Under the pieces are notes generated by a model, which saw only the letters and a list, made by a program, of their open reading frames with translations, did no database searches and had not been told where the DNA came from. Positions 16,913 through 26,155 of a stretch of DNA of 64,000 nucleotides are shown one piece after another. The stretch is taken from contig CACJPW010000002.1 in assembly GCA_902595375.1 (NCBI GenBank), positions 77,745-141,744 of the forward strand. The letters are read 5' to 3'. The first letter of the stretch is position 1. The number at the start of each line of letters is the position of its first letter. The position numbers were made by a program, and so were the translations under genes. This stretch comes from an uncultured Pelagibacteraceae bacterium. GTDB taxonomy: Bacteria > Pseudomonadota > Alphaproteobacteria > Pelagibacterales > Pelagibacteraceae.

Positions 16913-18072
16913 GTAAAATTTTAAATACTTATAACAGAAAAAAAATTTCTTTTTACAAGGGAAAAGGAAGTTTCTTATATTCAACAAATGGTAAGAAATA
17001 TTTAGATTTTGTTCAAGGAATTGCTGTTAATTGTCTTGGTCATGCTAATGACTATTTAATAAGATCTATTAATAAACAATCGAAAAAATTATGGCATGTT
17101 TCAAACGTTTTCACTATTCCTGAGCAAGAGAGATTGGCAAAAAGATTAGCCCAAAAAACATTTGCTGATTATGTGACTTTTCAAAATTCCGGTGCTGAAG
17201 CAACAGAAGCAGCTATAAAATTCGCTAGAAGATATTTTTATTCAAAAGGTCAACCAAGAAAAAATAGAGTTCTTTGCATTAATAATAGTTTTCATGGAAG
17301 AACTATCGCAGCTATTTTTGCCAGTAACAGCAAAAAAGCTATTGAAGGGTTTAAACCTAAAGTAGATGGTTTTGATCACTTTAACTTTGGTGATCATAAA
17401 GGTTTAGAAAAAGCGATAACTAGCAGAACTGCTGCTATCATGATTGAGACAATCATGGGAGAAGGGGGCATTAAAGTTATTCCGGATTTTTGTCTTAGAG
17501 GCTTAAGAAAACTATGTAATAAAAAAAAAATTTTACTTATTCTTGATGAAGTGCAATGTGGAATTGGAAGAAGTGGTAAATTTTTTGCATTTGAATATGC
17601 AAAAATTAAACCTGACATTGTCCCAATAGCAAAAGGTATTGGTGGTGGCTTTCCAATAGGCGCAGTTTTAGTAAATAAGAAAGTAGCATCAGGCATTAAG
17701 CCAGGTACCCATGGATCAACATTTGGCGGAAACCCTTTAGCAATGAGCGCCGGAAATGCGGTTATGGATATAATGTTTAAAAAAGGTTTCTTAAACAATG
17801 TAAGTAAAAACGGAAAATATTTTATAAATCAACTTGATAAAATTAAAAATAAGTACCCTAAGGTTATCAAAGAAGTAAGGGGTAAAGGATTGCTCATTGG
17901 ACTCTGTCTTCACGTAAATCATGCAAAATTTATTCAAAAACTTTTAGATAATAATTTATTGACAGTAAGAGCTGCTGAAAACGTTGTCAGACTTTTGCCT
18001 CCTTTAAATGTAACAAAGAGCGAGATAAACTTAGGTTTAAAAATAATAGAGAAAGTTTGCAAAAAATATTAA
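16909..18072 (+). CDS. argD: acetylornithine aminotransferase ArgD
   Basis: PLP-dependent class III aminotransferase, 387 residues. Seen: FQNSGAEATEAAIKFAR (PLP phosphate), SFHGRT, LILDEVQCGIGRSG, the Schiff-base lysine in IAKGIGGGFPIGA and THGSTFGGNPLA. It converts N-acetylglutamate semialdehyde to N-acetylornithine in arginine synthesis, and may also act in lysine synthesis. The stop is followed at once by argF. Confidence 0.93.
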   Translation: MSKILNTYNRKKISFYKGKGSFLYSTNGKKYLDFVQGIAVNCLGHANDYLIRSINKQSKKLWHVSNVFTIPEQERLAKRLAQKTFADYVTFQNSGAEATEAAIKFARRYFYSKGQPRKNRVLCINNSFHGRTIAAIFASNSKKAIEGFKPKVDGFDHFNFGDHKGLEKAITSRTAAIMIETIMGEGGIKVIPDFCLRGLRKLCNKKKILLILDEVQCGIGRSGKFFAFEYAKIKPDIVPIAKGIGGGFPIGAVLVNKKVASGIKPGTHGSTFGGNPLAMSAGNAVMDIMFKKGFLNNVSKNGKYFINQLDKIKNKYPKVIKEVRGKGLLIGLCLHVNHAKFIQKLLDNNLLTVRAAENVVRLLPPLNVTKSEINLGLKIIEKVCKKY

Positions 18073-18999
18073 ATGAGAAACTTTATAAATATCTCTGACT
18101 ATTCTTCAGATGAACTTAGAGCGATAATTGAGGAAGCAAAGAAGAGAAAACAAAATAGATCTGGATTAAACAAATCTTCACCTGATAAAGACAAACCTTT
18201 TGAAGGCAAATCAATGGCAATGATTTTTGAAAAACCATCAACTAGAACAAGAATGTCATTTGATATTGCTATAAAACAATTAGGAGGATCATCAATTATC
18301 TTAAATCCGGATGGAATACATTACGGAAAAGGAGATGAGACTTTAAAAGATACGGCAAAAGTTCTATCAGAGTATGTTGATATCGTTATGTTGAGAACTT
18401 CATCACACAAAAACTTAGAGGAGTTCGGCAAGTATTTAGATATTCCAATTATCAATGGTCTTTCAGATATCAGCCACCCATGTCAAATTATGTCTGATAT
18501 ACTTACTTACGAAGAAAAAAAAGGCAACATTGAGGGTAAAACTGTTTGTTGGATTGGTGACGGCAATAATAACATGTCTAATTCTTTAATTGAAGCCGCA
18601 GGCAAATTTAATTTTAAACTCAAAATTGCTTGTCCAAAAAAATACTCTCCAAGTAAAAGTATATTAAAGCTTGCTAAAAAAGAGGGAGCAAAATTAACAA
18701 TTACTTCAAAACCTTTAGAAGCAGTTAGAGGCGCAGATTGTGTAATGACTGACAAATGGATCTCAATGAACGATAAAGTGAATAAAGTTTCTAAAAAAAA
18801 AATTTTGAAACCTTACCAGGTTAATAACAAATTAATGAGCAAAGCTAATTCAGACTCTATTTTTATGCATTGTCTTCCAGTGGGAAGAGGAGAAGAGGTT
18901 ACGGATGATGTGATTGATGGCAATCAATCAGTTGTGTGGAGACAGGCATTGAACAGAGTCCACGCTCAAAAAAGTATAATTAAGTGGTGCCTGGATTAA
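18073..18999 (+). CDS. argF: ornithine carbamoyltransferase ArgF
   Basis: 308 residues with the transcarbamylase carbamoyl-phosphate site EKPSTRTRMSFD (about 55-66), SHPCQIMSD (HPCQ) and the ornithine-specific HCLPVGRGEEV (HCLP). Makes citrulline from ornithine and carbamoyl phosphate. It is the last gene of the operon and overlaps the convergent cytochrome gene by 4 bp. Confidence 0.96.
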   Translation: MRNFINISDYSSDELRAIIEEAKKRKQNRSGLNKSSPDKDKPFEGKSMAMIFEKPSTRTRMSFDIAIKQLGGSSIILNPDGIHYGKGDETLKDTAKVLSEYVDIVMLRTSSHKNLEEFGKYLDIPIINGLSDISHPCQIMSDILTYEEKKGNIEGKTVCWIGDGNNNMSNSLIEAAGKFNFKLKIACPKKYSPSKSILKLAKKEGAKLTITSKPLEAVRGADCVMTDKWISMNDKVNKVSKKKILKPYQVNNKLMSKANSDSIFMHCLPVGRGEEVTDDVIDGNQSVVWRQALNRVHAQKSIIKWCLD

Positions 19000-19541
19000 G
19001 GTAAAGGTTTTGGATTATCACCTTTTGAATTCATATACAAAATGACTGACGCTCTATCTTTTTCTTTTCTTAGTCCAGCAAAAGCCATTTTAGTGCCTTT
19101 AATATACGCTTGCGGCTTTATCAGGTAACTGTTCATTTCTTCAAAAGACCATTCTTTGGCATAAGCTACCATTGCTTTAGAATATTTATAATCATTTACC
19201 GATCCTGCAGTCCTTCCAATAACGCCCCACAAATTTGGACCAATCATATTTTTTCCTCCTGCTGCAATCATGTGACAAGCACTACATTTCTTAAAAACTT
19301 TTTCCCCATGAGCCAAATTTCCCATGGCTAAAAGAGCTTTTATATCAACTACTTCTAAGGCTTTTTCTGTTTGATCTTTAGATCCAACCGATGCTGCAAC
19401 CTCTAAACCCTCAATTTTGTAAGCTGACTGTTTAGGTTTTTCTACATGAAATAGTACGTCTGCAAATTTTCCGATACCAATGACTATTAAAGCCGTAAGA
19501 AGCACTGCTGATATTATTTTATTTATTTCAAAACTGTCCAT
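18996..19541 (-). CDS. cycM: membrane-anchored c-type cytochrome (CycM/c552-like)
   Basis: 181 residues: an uncleaved N-terminal helix (about 9-30), a linker of about 45 residues, and a class I cytochrome c domain with haem motif CSACH (C86, C89, H90) and axial Met152 in GTKMAFAG. The layout matches alphaproteobacterial CycM/cytochrome c552, which carries electrons from complex III to the aa3 oxidase whose operon is at 51523-56997. It is divergent from kdsB. Confidence 0.88.
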   Translation of the reverse strand: MDSFEINKIISAVLLTALIVIGIGKFADVLFHVEKPKQSAYKIEGLEVAASVGSKDQTEKALEVVDIKALLAMGNLAHGEKVFKKCSACHMIAAGGKNMIGPNLWGVIGRTAGSVNDYKYSKAMVAYAKEWSFEEMNSYLIKPQAYIKGTKMAFAGLRKEKDRASVILYMNSKGDNPKPLP

Positions 19542-19612
19542 AATTTTGGTAAATACCTTTAGACGTATAACACGAGTTTAAAAAAAAAAACTTAAAATTA
19601 CCAAATTTTTTT

Positions 19613-19627
19613 GCGTCTTTGAGACGC
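19613..19627. repeat. perfect inverted repeat just before kdsB
   Basis: GCGTCT, TTG, AGACGC: 6 bp G/C-rich arms about a 3 bp loop, 6 bp before the kdsB ATG. It lies where the ribosome-binding site should be and could form a hairpin that limits translation, or be an operator between cycM and kdsB. No T-tract follows. Confidence 0.45.
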
Positions 19628-19633
19628 ATAATT

Positions 19634-20377
19634 ATGAATAAAACTGCAATTATAATACCATCCAGATTAAAAGCTGAGCGATTCCCTAACAAACCATTAA
19701 AGCTTATTAACAAGAAAGAAATGATTCTTCACGTTTATGATGCAGCAAAAAATTCTAAGGCAGGGGATGTATATGTAGCAACTCCAGATCAAGAAATAGC
19801 TCAATTAGTTACCAAATATGGAGGGAGCGCGATTATAACTTCTAATGAACATCAAACAGGAACTGATAGAATTTATGAAGTATTCAATAAATTTTTAAAC
19901 AACAATCCTAATATTATAGTTAATCTGCAAGGAGACATGCCTAACATAGATCCAAAAGTTATAAAAGATTTAATATTATATATGGAAAAAGGTAAATGTG
20001 ATATTGGAACATTAATTAGCAAATTTAATTCAATTGAGGAGCTCCAAGATCAAAATGCAGTTAAAGCAATAGTAAAGGAAAAAATGGATGTAGGGAAATT
20101 TTGCAACGTATTAGATTTTATTAGAACAAAACCACAAACAAGTTTTAATCTTTACCATCATATTGGAATTTATGCCTTTACTAACAAAGCATTGTTGAGG
20201 TATGTAAATCTAGAAAGATCAAAATTAGAAATAGAGCGGAATTTAGAACAACTTAGAGCTATGGAAAATAATATGTCAATACACGCAGGTTATGTTAATT
20301 CATTACCCTTAAGTGTAGACACGGAAAAAGATTTTTTAGAAATAAAAAAAGTTATGGAAAAAAATGACAAAAATTAA
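19634..20377 (+). CDS. kdsB: 3-deoxy-manno-octulosonate cytidylyltransferase KdsB
   Basis: 247 residues. IIIPSRLKAERFPNKPL is the nucleotide-binding N-terminus, with VATPD, TGTDRIYE and NLQGDMPNI following, and YHHIGIYAF later. It activates KDO as CMP-KDO, the donor used by WaaA (encoded at 43328-44611). The ATG at 19634 is used; an in-frame TTG at 19619 is inside the inverted repeat. The end overlaps pheA by 14 bp. Confidence 0.93.
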   Translation: MNKTAIIIPSRLKAERFPNKPLKLINKKEMILHVYDAAKNSKAGDVYVATPDQEIAQLVTKYGGSAIITSNEHQTGTDRIYEVFNKFLNNNPNIIVNLQGDMPNIDPKVIKDLILYMEKGKCDIGTLISKFNSIEELQDQNAVKAIVKEKMDVGKFCNVLDFIRTKPQTSFNLYHHIGIYAFTNKALLRYVNLERSKLEIERNLEQLRAMENNMSIHAGYVNSLPLSVDTEKDFLEIKKVMEKNDKN

Positions 20378-21206
20378 AATTGGTATACAGGGAGAACTTG
20401 GCGCATATTCTCATATTGCGGCTGAAAATCTTTATAAAAACCCTGCGATTAAAACATGTACTACTTTTGAGGAGACTTTCAAACTTGCTTACAATGACTC
20501 AATATATAAGATAGTAATACCTATTGAGAACTCTTTAGCAGGAAGAGTTGCAGATATTCACTATCTACTCCCTAAATATAAACTTCAAATTCATGGTGAG
20601 TATTTTCTACCAGTAGAACATAACTTATTAAGTAAACCTGATGCGAATATCAAAGATATAAAATATGTTAGAAGTCATGCTCAAGCTATAGGACAGTGCC
20701 AAAATTTAATTAATAAAAAAAAGTTTAAAGCTATCGTATCAGCAGATACTGCTGGTTCAGCTAAAGATTTAGCAGAGGGCGATGACAAATCGATTGCCGC
20801 AATAGCTTCAGAGCTTTCAGCAAAAATCTACAATTTAAAAATTCTTGAAAAGAATATTGAAGATGAGCAAGGAAACGTTACAAGATTTTTGATTATGGGA
20901 AAAAATATTGAACAGCCAGAATTTAATAAAAAAAAACAATATATAACGAGCTGCATTTTTAGAGTGAAAAGTGAACCTTCGGCTTTATATAAATGTTTAG
21001 GGGGGTTTGCTACAAATCAAGTAAACCTAACTAAGCTAGAGAGTTTTTCTGTTAAAAATACATTTGAGCAAGCAAATTTTTATTTAGATCTGGAGGGGCA
21101 TATAGAACAAGCTGAGGTAAAAAAATCGTTAGAAGAACTAGGATTCCATACTGAAACTTTGGATATTCTGGGAGTTTATGAGGCATCAAATTTCAGGTCA
21201 AAATAG
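20364..21206 (+). CDS. pheA: prephenate dehydratase PheA
   Basis: 280 residues, monofunctional (no chorismate mutase domain). Dehydratase domain: GIQGELGAYSHIAAE, PIENSLAGRVADIHYLL, SADTAGSAKDLA, and catalytic TRFLIM; then an ACT regulatory domain (about 195-275) with LTKLESF. Converts prephenate to phenylpyruvate for phenylalanine. It follows kdsB with overlap, then 58 bp to the SRP RNA. Confidence 0.95.
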   Translation: MTKIKIGIQGELGAYSHIAAENLYKNPAIKTCTTFEETFKLAYNDSIYKIVIPIENSLAGRVADIHYLLPKYKLQIHGEYFLPVEHNLLSKPDANIKDIKYVRSHAQAIGQCQNLINKKKFKAIVSADTAGSAKDLAEGDDKSIAAIASELSAKIYNLKILEKNIEDEQGNVTRFLIMGKNIEQPEFNKKKQYITSCIFRVKSEPSALYKCLGGFATNQVNLTKLESFSVKNTFEQANFYLDLEGHIEQAEVKKSLEELGFHTETLDILGVYEASNFRSK

Positions 21207-21228
21207 TCCACAAAATTTGAAACTTCGC

Positions 21229-21258
21229 TTGTGGTATTTAAATTTATCTTGATATACT
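21229..21258 (+). promoter_or_regulatory. sigma-70-like promoter of the SRP RNA gene
   Basis: TTGTGG (21229-21234), 18 bp spacer, TATACT (21253-21258), placing the start about 7 bp later at the first base of the SRP RNA. Both hexamers are close to consensus and the position agrees with the RNA fold. Confidence 0.6.
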
Positions 21259-21264
21259 CTTAAT

Positions 21265-21354
21265 GGGGTTGGCATCAGGTGGAAGTTTCATAAACCCGGT
21301 CAGGTCTGAAAAGAAGCAGCCGTAGTGAAAATTTTTCAGGTTGTTGCCTGCCTC
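21265..21354 (+). ncRNA. ffs: signal recognition particle RNA (4.5S, small bacterial type)
   Basis: The universal SRP core GGTCAGGTC, tetraloop-like TGAA, AAGAAGCAGCC is at about 21299-21321. The ends pair: GGGGTTGGCA (21265-21274) with TGCCTGCCTC (21345-21354), one T-T mismatch, which sets the boundaries at about 90 nt. It binds Ffh to target membrane proteins. It stands only 6 bp before the dnaX start, as the SRP RNA often stands near dnaX in alphaproteobacteria. Confidence 0.93.
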
Positions 21355-21360
21355 TATAAA

Positions 21361-23034
21361 ATGACTGATAAAATTCTAGCACTCAAATATAGACCACAAC
21401 AATTTAGAGACCTTATAGGTCAAGAAGTATTGGTTAAAACAATTGAAAATGGAATTAAGTTAAAAAAAACTCCAAACGCATACTTATTGACTGGCATTCG
21501 AGGGGTCGGAAAAACTACTACTGCTAGGTTAATTGCTAAAGCATTAAATTGTACAAAAAATTTTTCTGCAGGCGAGAAGTGCAATCCTACTGAAAACTGT
21601 CATTGCAAAGAAATTGTTGACTCTAAACACATGGATGTTTTAGAAATGGATGCTGCATCTAAAACAGGAATAGATGATATCAGAGAGTTAATTGAAAATT
21701 CTAAATATAGTCCTACAAGTGCAAAATTTAAAATATTTATAATTGATGAAGTTCATATGTTATCAAAACAAGCATTTAATGGTTTACTTAAAACTTTAGA
21801 GGAGCCACCACCACGTTTAAAATTTATATTAGCGACTACGGAAGTAAGAAAAATTCCCGTAACAATTTTATCCCGATGTCAAAGATTTGATCTTAAACGA
21901 GTAAGTATTTCACAGATTAGTGAACATATAAAAAATATTGCAAAAAAAGAAAAAGGTAACATTTCAGAGGATGCAATTAAACTTTTAGCCAGAGCTTCAG
22001 AGGGATCTGTAAGAGATTCTATTTCACTATTAGACCGTATTTTGATTTCACAGACTAATGATGAAAGAAAAATAATAGAGGAAAACGATGTAAGAGAAAT
22101 GCTTGGTCTAGCGGATAAAACAAAATTAATTTCTATGTTTGGAGAGATTTTAAAAGGAAATGAAAAGAATGCTTTAAATTATCTTAAAGAATTTATTAAT
22201 AATGGATTAGAGGCAAAAAATTTTTTGAACGATATATTAGAAATTATCTATCTTTTTAGCAGAAGCACAAATCTAGGACCTATCAAAAATGATATGTCAA
22301 TTTCTGAAGCTGAAATAAAAATGATTGAACAGTTTTCAGATAATATTAAAATGGTAGATTTAGGATTATTTTGGCAACTAACAATTAAGACAATTGATGA
22401 CTTGAGAATTGTAGGTGACGAAAATTTAATTTTAGAAATGTTTATTATTCAACTAATTCATTTACAAAATATTGAAGAGGAAGAAATTAAATCTGAGACA
22501 ATTGATACTTCTAATAATACAGGTGAGATTATTTCAGACAAAAAAATAGATAAAAAAAAATTAGAAACTATTCTTACCAACCAGGCTAAAAACCAATTAA
22601 AAAACACAGATCAGATTAAAACAAATTTGATTAAAGACTCATTGGTAGAGAAGAAAAAAACAAAAATTAACATTACTAGTTTTAGAGATTTAATTACTCT
22701 AGCATTTAAAGAAAAAGAAATCGAATTAAGCTATGATTTAGAGAGAAATGTAAAGTTGGTAAGTTTTAATAAGGGTAAAATAGATATAAGTTTTAATGAA
22801 AAATTGAATAAAAATTTTATAAAAAATTTGACTGAAAAGTTGTTATTTTGGACTGGAGAAAGATGGATTATTTCTCTCAGCAAAAATGTGGGCGCTAAAA
22901 GTGTCTATGAAAAAAAAATTGAAGATAAAAACACTAAGCTTGAGAAAGTTAAAAAAGATAAATTTGCTCAAGATATTTTAAGTAAATTTCCTGATGCAGA
23001 ATTAATCGATGTGATAGGGGAGAAAAATGACTGA
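21361..23034 (+). CDS. dnaX: DNA polymerase III subunits tau/gamma, DnaX
   Basis: 557-residue clamp-loader ATPase. Walker A GIRGVGKTTTARL, zinc cysteines in CTKNF...CNPTENCHC, Walker B IIDEVHML and sensor 1 LATTE, arginine finger region LSRCQRF. The C-terminal third is lysine-rich and ends in a short tau-like domain. The ATG at 21361 is used because an earlier in-frame start at 21325 would lie inside the SRP RNA. An A9 run at codons 398-400 could give a shorter gamma form. The last 8 bp overlap ebfC. Confidence 0.95.
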   Translation: MTDKILALKYRPQQFRDLIGQEVLVKTIENGIKLKKTPNAYLLTGIRGVGKTTTARLIAKALNCTKNFSAGEKCNPTENCHCKEIVDSKHMDVLEMDAASKTGIDDIRELIENSKYSPTSAKFKIFIIDEVHMLSKQAFNGLLKTLEEPPPRLKFILATTEVRKIPVTILSRCQRFDLKRVSISQISEHIKNIAKKEKGNISEDAIKLLARASEGSVRDSISLLDRILISQTNDERKIIEENDVREMLGLADKTKLISMFGEILKGNEKNALNYLKEFINNGLEAKNFLNDILEIIYLFSRSTNLGPIKNDMSISEAEIKMIEQFSDNIKMVDLGLFWQLTIKTIDDLRIVGDENLILEMFIIQLIHLQNIEEEEIKSETIDTSNNTGEIISDKKIDKKKLETILTNQAKNQLKNTDQIKTNLIKDSLVEKKKTKINITSFRDLITLAFKEKEIELSYDLERNVKLVSFNKGKIDISFNEKLNKNFIKNLTEKLLFWTGERWIISLSKNVGAKSVYEKKIEDKNTKLEKVKKDKFAQDILSKFPDAELIDVIGEKND

Positions 23035-23347
23035 CTTCTCAGACATGCTCTCCAAAGCTAAAGCAATGCAAGAAAATATGAAAAAAGCTCAAGAGGAGAT
23101 TAAGAAAATTGAGGCAGAGGGTTTTTCAGGAGGGAATTTAGTAAAAGTGATATTAAAAGGAGACTATGAATTAAAGACTATTGAAATAATGGAAGGTGCA
23201 AAAAGTGAAAAACAGGAGATAATTAATGATTTGATTATAGCAGCCTACAATAATGCTAAAGAGAACTTAAAAAAAAAATCTGCTGAAGAATTATCTAAAG
23301 TAACAGGAGGTTTAAATCTTCCTTTAGATTTTAAACTACCATTTTAA
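23027..23347 (+). CDS. ebfC: YbaB/EbfC nucleoid-associated protein
   Basis: 106 residues: coiled-coil start (MLSKAKAMQENMKKAQEEIKKIEAEG), beta core, and YNNAKENLKKKSAEELSKVTGGL, the usual YbaB end. A small DNA-binding dimer with unclear role, nearly always between dnaX and recR as here; the stop overlaps recR by one base. Confidence 0.95.
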   Translation: MTDFSDMLSKAKAMQENMKKAQEEIKKIEAEGFSGGNLVKVILKGDYELKTIEIMEGAKSEKQEIINDLIIAAYNNAKENLKKKSAEELSKVTGGLNLPLDFKLPF

Positions 23348-23949
23348 TGGACAACAAAATTCCAGAAATAAATGATTTAATTCAAAAATTTTCAAAATTA
23401 CCTGGCCTTGGGCCAAAATCGGCAAAAAGAATTATTTTAAAACTTATAAATAATAAAGATAACATGATTAAACCCTTGGCAAAGTCACTAGCAGAGGTTT
23501 ATAAAAAAGTGGTACGATGTATAGATTGTGGGAACTTAAAAATTATTGACCAGATTTGTATTTGTTCAAAAGAAAACTCATATGACAAAATTTGTGTAGT
23601 AGAAAACTTAGCCGACATGTGGGTTATAGACTCTGCAGATATTTACAAGGGTTATTACCATATTCTAGGTGGAACCCTAAATTCAAATGAGAATTATGAA
23701 CAAAAAAATTTACTTATCGACTCCTTATTAAAAAGAATAAAAAAAAATAATCTCAAGGAAGTCATTATTGCTACAAGTGCAACAGTAGAGGGACAAACAA
23801 CAGCTCATTATATTGAGGACATGATTAAGAATGATAAGATTAAAATTACTAAATTAGCACAAGGGTTACCTGTAGGCGGTGAGATTGAACAACTTGATGA
23901 TGGAACTTTAATTTCAGCTTTTAAAAATAGACTTCCAGTAACAAAATAA
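23347..23949 (+). CDS. recR: recombination mediator RecR
   Basis: 200 residues: helix-hairpin-helix LPGLGPKSAKR (about 18-28), zinc finger CIDCGNLKIIDQICIC (C4), Toprim domain with VVENLADMW and GQTTAHYIED. Works with RecO and RecF to load RecA. It closes the dnaX-ebfC-recR operon and ends 4 bp from the stop of convergent glcB. Confidence 0.95.
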   Translation: MDNKIPEINDLIQKFSKLPGLGPKSAKRIILKLINNKDNMIKPLAKSLAEVYKKVVRCIDCGNLKIIDQICICSKENSYDKICVVENLADMWVIDSADIYKGYYHILGGTLNSNENYEQKNLLIDSLLKRIKKNNLKEVIIATSATVEGQTTAHYIEDMIKNDKIKITKLAQGLPVGGEIEQLDDGTLISAFKNRLPVTK

Positions 23950-23953
23950 GTAA

Positions 23954-26095
23954 CTAAATTTTCTTTCTTTTTAGTCTTTTCTGGTGCAACAAAGGTTCAG
24001 TATAACCAGAAGGTTGAGTTCTACCTTTAAAAACAAGATCACAAGCTGTAGAGAAAGCTATTGAATTATCAAAGTTATCAGACATTTTTTCGTAATTTGG
24101 ATCTTTTTTATTTTGTTCATCAACGGTCTTGGCCATTTTCTTCATCACATGCATTACTTGGTCTTTTTTACAAATACCGTGATGCAACCAATTAGCTATA
24201 TGTTGAGATGAGATTCTCAATGTTGCTCTATCTTCCATCAATCCAACATTATTTATGTCAGGCACTTTAGAGCATCCAATACCTTGATCAATCCATCTTA
24301 CTACATATCCTAAAATTCCTTGTGCATTATTCTCTAATTCACGATTGATATCTTCCATTGACCAATTAGGTCTATCAGCTTTTGGAATTTCTAGTATATC
24401 TTCGACTCTAGATTGTTCTCTTAATTTAATTTTTTTTTGCTCACTAAAAACATTAATATTGTGATAGTGAAGACTATGTAAAGTTGCAGCCGTTGGAGAT
24501 GGAACCCACGCACAATTTGCCCCTGATTTTGGATGATTTATTTTTTGCTCCATCATATTATGCATTTGGTCAGGCATTGCCCACATACCTTTTCCAATTT
24601 GAGCTACTCCAGAAAAACCACACTTCAATCCTATGTCTACATTCCAATTTTCATAAGTATTTAACCACTTAGATTTTTTCATATCTCCTTTAAAAATCAT
24701 TGGGCCAGCTTCAAAAGATGTATGCATCTCATCACCTGTACGATCAAGAAACCCTGTATTTATAAAAACAATCCTATTTTTAACCTGTCTGATACATTCT
24801 TTTAAATTAACTGTAGTTCTTCTTTCTTCATCCATTATCCCAACTTTTATTGAATATTCTTTTATACCTAATGCATCCTCAACTTTTTTAAATAATTCGT
24901 TTGTGAAAGTAACTTCTTCTGGACCATGCATTTTAGGTTTAACTATATAAACAGAGTTAGTTCTTGAATTTTTTTTATTTTGAAAGTCATGTAATGCACA
25001 TAAAGTTGAAATAAATGCATCCATAATACCTTCGGGAATTTCTGAACCATCTTTTAAGAGAATACCTGGATTAGTCATTAAATGACCAACATTCCTGTTT
25101 AATAACAAAGCTCTTCCATGCAAAGAAATTTCTTTACCGTCTTTTGAAATATATTTTCTATTTGGGTTTAATTTTCTAACAAATTTCTCTCCGTTTTTTT
25201 CTATTTTAGCTGTAAGGTCTCCTTTCATAAGGCCTAACCAATTTCTATAACATTTCACTTTATCATCTGCATCAACTGCAGCTACTGAGTCTTCGTTATC
25301 AATAATCGTAGAAATAGCAGACTCAACAATTATATCTGATATTGATGCTTTATCATTTTTTCCAACCTCACTTTTTGAGTCAATTATTATATCAATATGA
25401 AGGTTATTGTTCTTAACTAAAATAGAGTTAAGATTATTTCTTTGCCCTTTAAAACCTATAAATTGATCGTTATTTTTTAAGTAAATTTTTTTAGATCCTG
25501 TCAAAAAAACTAATTTTTCTTCTTCAACTAAAATTTTTGTTATGTCGGTCCAACTACCTTTATCGAGAGGCACGCTGTTATCTAAAAAATTTCTAACATA
25601 AACTATAACTTTATTAGCTCTATCTAAATTAAAATTTTTGTATTTATCTCCTGGGATAACGTCTGTTCCATACAAAGCGTTATATAAACTTCCCCACCTT
25701 GCATTGGCTGCATTTAAAGCATAACGTGCATTATCAACTGGTACTACTAGTTGTGGACCTGCAATTGAAGAAATTTCTAAATCTACGTTGGTTGTCTCAA
25801 TTTGAAAATCGTCTTTTTCCTCGATTAAATAAGAAATGGACTTTAAAAAATTTTTATAATCTTTTTTATCAATTTCTTTGTTTTTATTTTTTTTATGCCA
25901 ATTATCAATTTTTTTTTGAATCTCCTCTCTTTTTGATATCAAATCCTTATTTTTTGGAGCTAAACTGTGCGCTGCTATTGAAAATTTTTCCCAAAATTCA
26001 TCTATATTTACTTTAGTTCCTTGAATAGCTTCGTTATTCACGAAATCAAATAAGACTTTACTAATTTTAAGCTCATTTTTATCTACATAATTCAT
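23954..26095 (-). CDS. glcB: malate synthase G
   Basis: 713 residues, the G isoform length. [19 protein letters not shown] (active-site region), [41 protein letters not shown] and [10 protein letters not shown] (reactive cysteine) are all present. Joins glyoxylate and acetyl-CoA to malate. In Pelagibacter ubique this gene is controlled by a glycine riboswitch; here only 60 bp separate it from the accA start and I see no glycine aptamer in that gap or on the minus strand beyond. Confidence 0.96.
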   Translation of the reverse strand: MNYVDKNELKISKVLFDFVNNEAIQGTKVNIDEFWEKFSIAAHSLAPKNKDLISKREEIQKKIDNWHKKNKNKEIDKKDYKNFLKSISYLIEEKDDFQIETTNVDLEISSIAGPQLVVPVDNARYALNAANARWGSLYNALYGTDVIPGDKYKNFNLDRANKVIVYVRNFLDNSVPLDKGSWTDITKILVEEEKLVFLTGSKKIYLKNNDQFIGFKGQRNNLNSILVKNNNLHIDIIIDSKSEVGKNDKASISDIIVESAISTIIDNEDSVAAVDADDKVKCYRNWLGLMKGDLTAKIEKNGEKFVRKLNPNRKYISKDGKEISLHGRALLLNRNVGHLMTNPGILLKDGSEIPEGIMDAFISTLCALHDFQNKKNSRTNSVYIVKPKMHGPEEVTFTNELFKKVEDALGIKEYSIKVGIMDEERRTTVNLKECIRQVKNRIVFINTGFLDRTGDEMHTSFEAGPMIFKGDMKKSKWLNTYENWNVDIGLKCGFSGVAQIGKGMWAMPDQMHNMMEQKINHPKSGANCAWVPSPTAATLHSLHYHNINVFSEQKKIKLREQSRVEDILEIPKADRPNWSMEDINRELENNAQGILGYVVRWIDQGIGCSKVPDINNVGLMEDRATLRISSQHIANWLHHGICKKDQVMHVMKKMAKTVDEQNKKDPNYEKMSDNFDNSIAFSTACDLVFKGRTQPSGYTEPLLHQKRLKRKKI

Positions 26096-26155
26096 AATGT
26101 GCCGACAATTATATTATTTTATAATATAATAATAGTACAAAAAAGTATCAATTTT

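Noticed and set aside
21325-21360. N-terminal extension of DnaX
   Set aside because: The extra codons lie within the SRP RNA closing stem and are not like any DnaX start.
26099-26155. GTG-initiated longer AccA
   Set aside because: The extra 19 residues are unlike AccA and the start is 3 bp from glcB; ATG 26156 gives the standard N-terminus.
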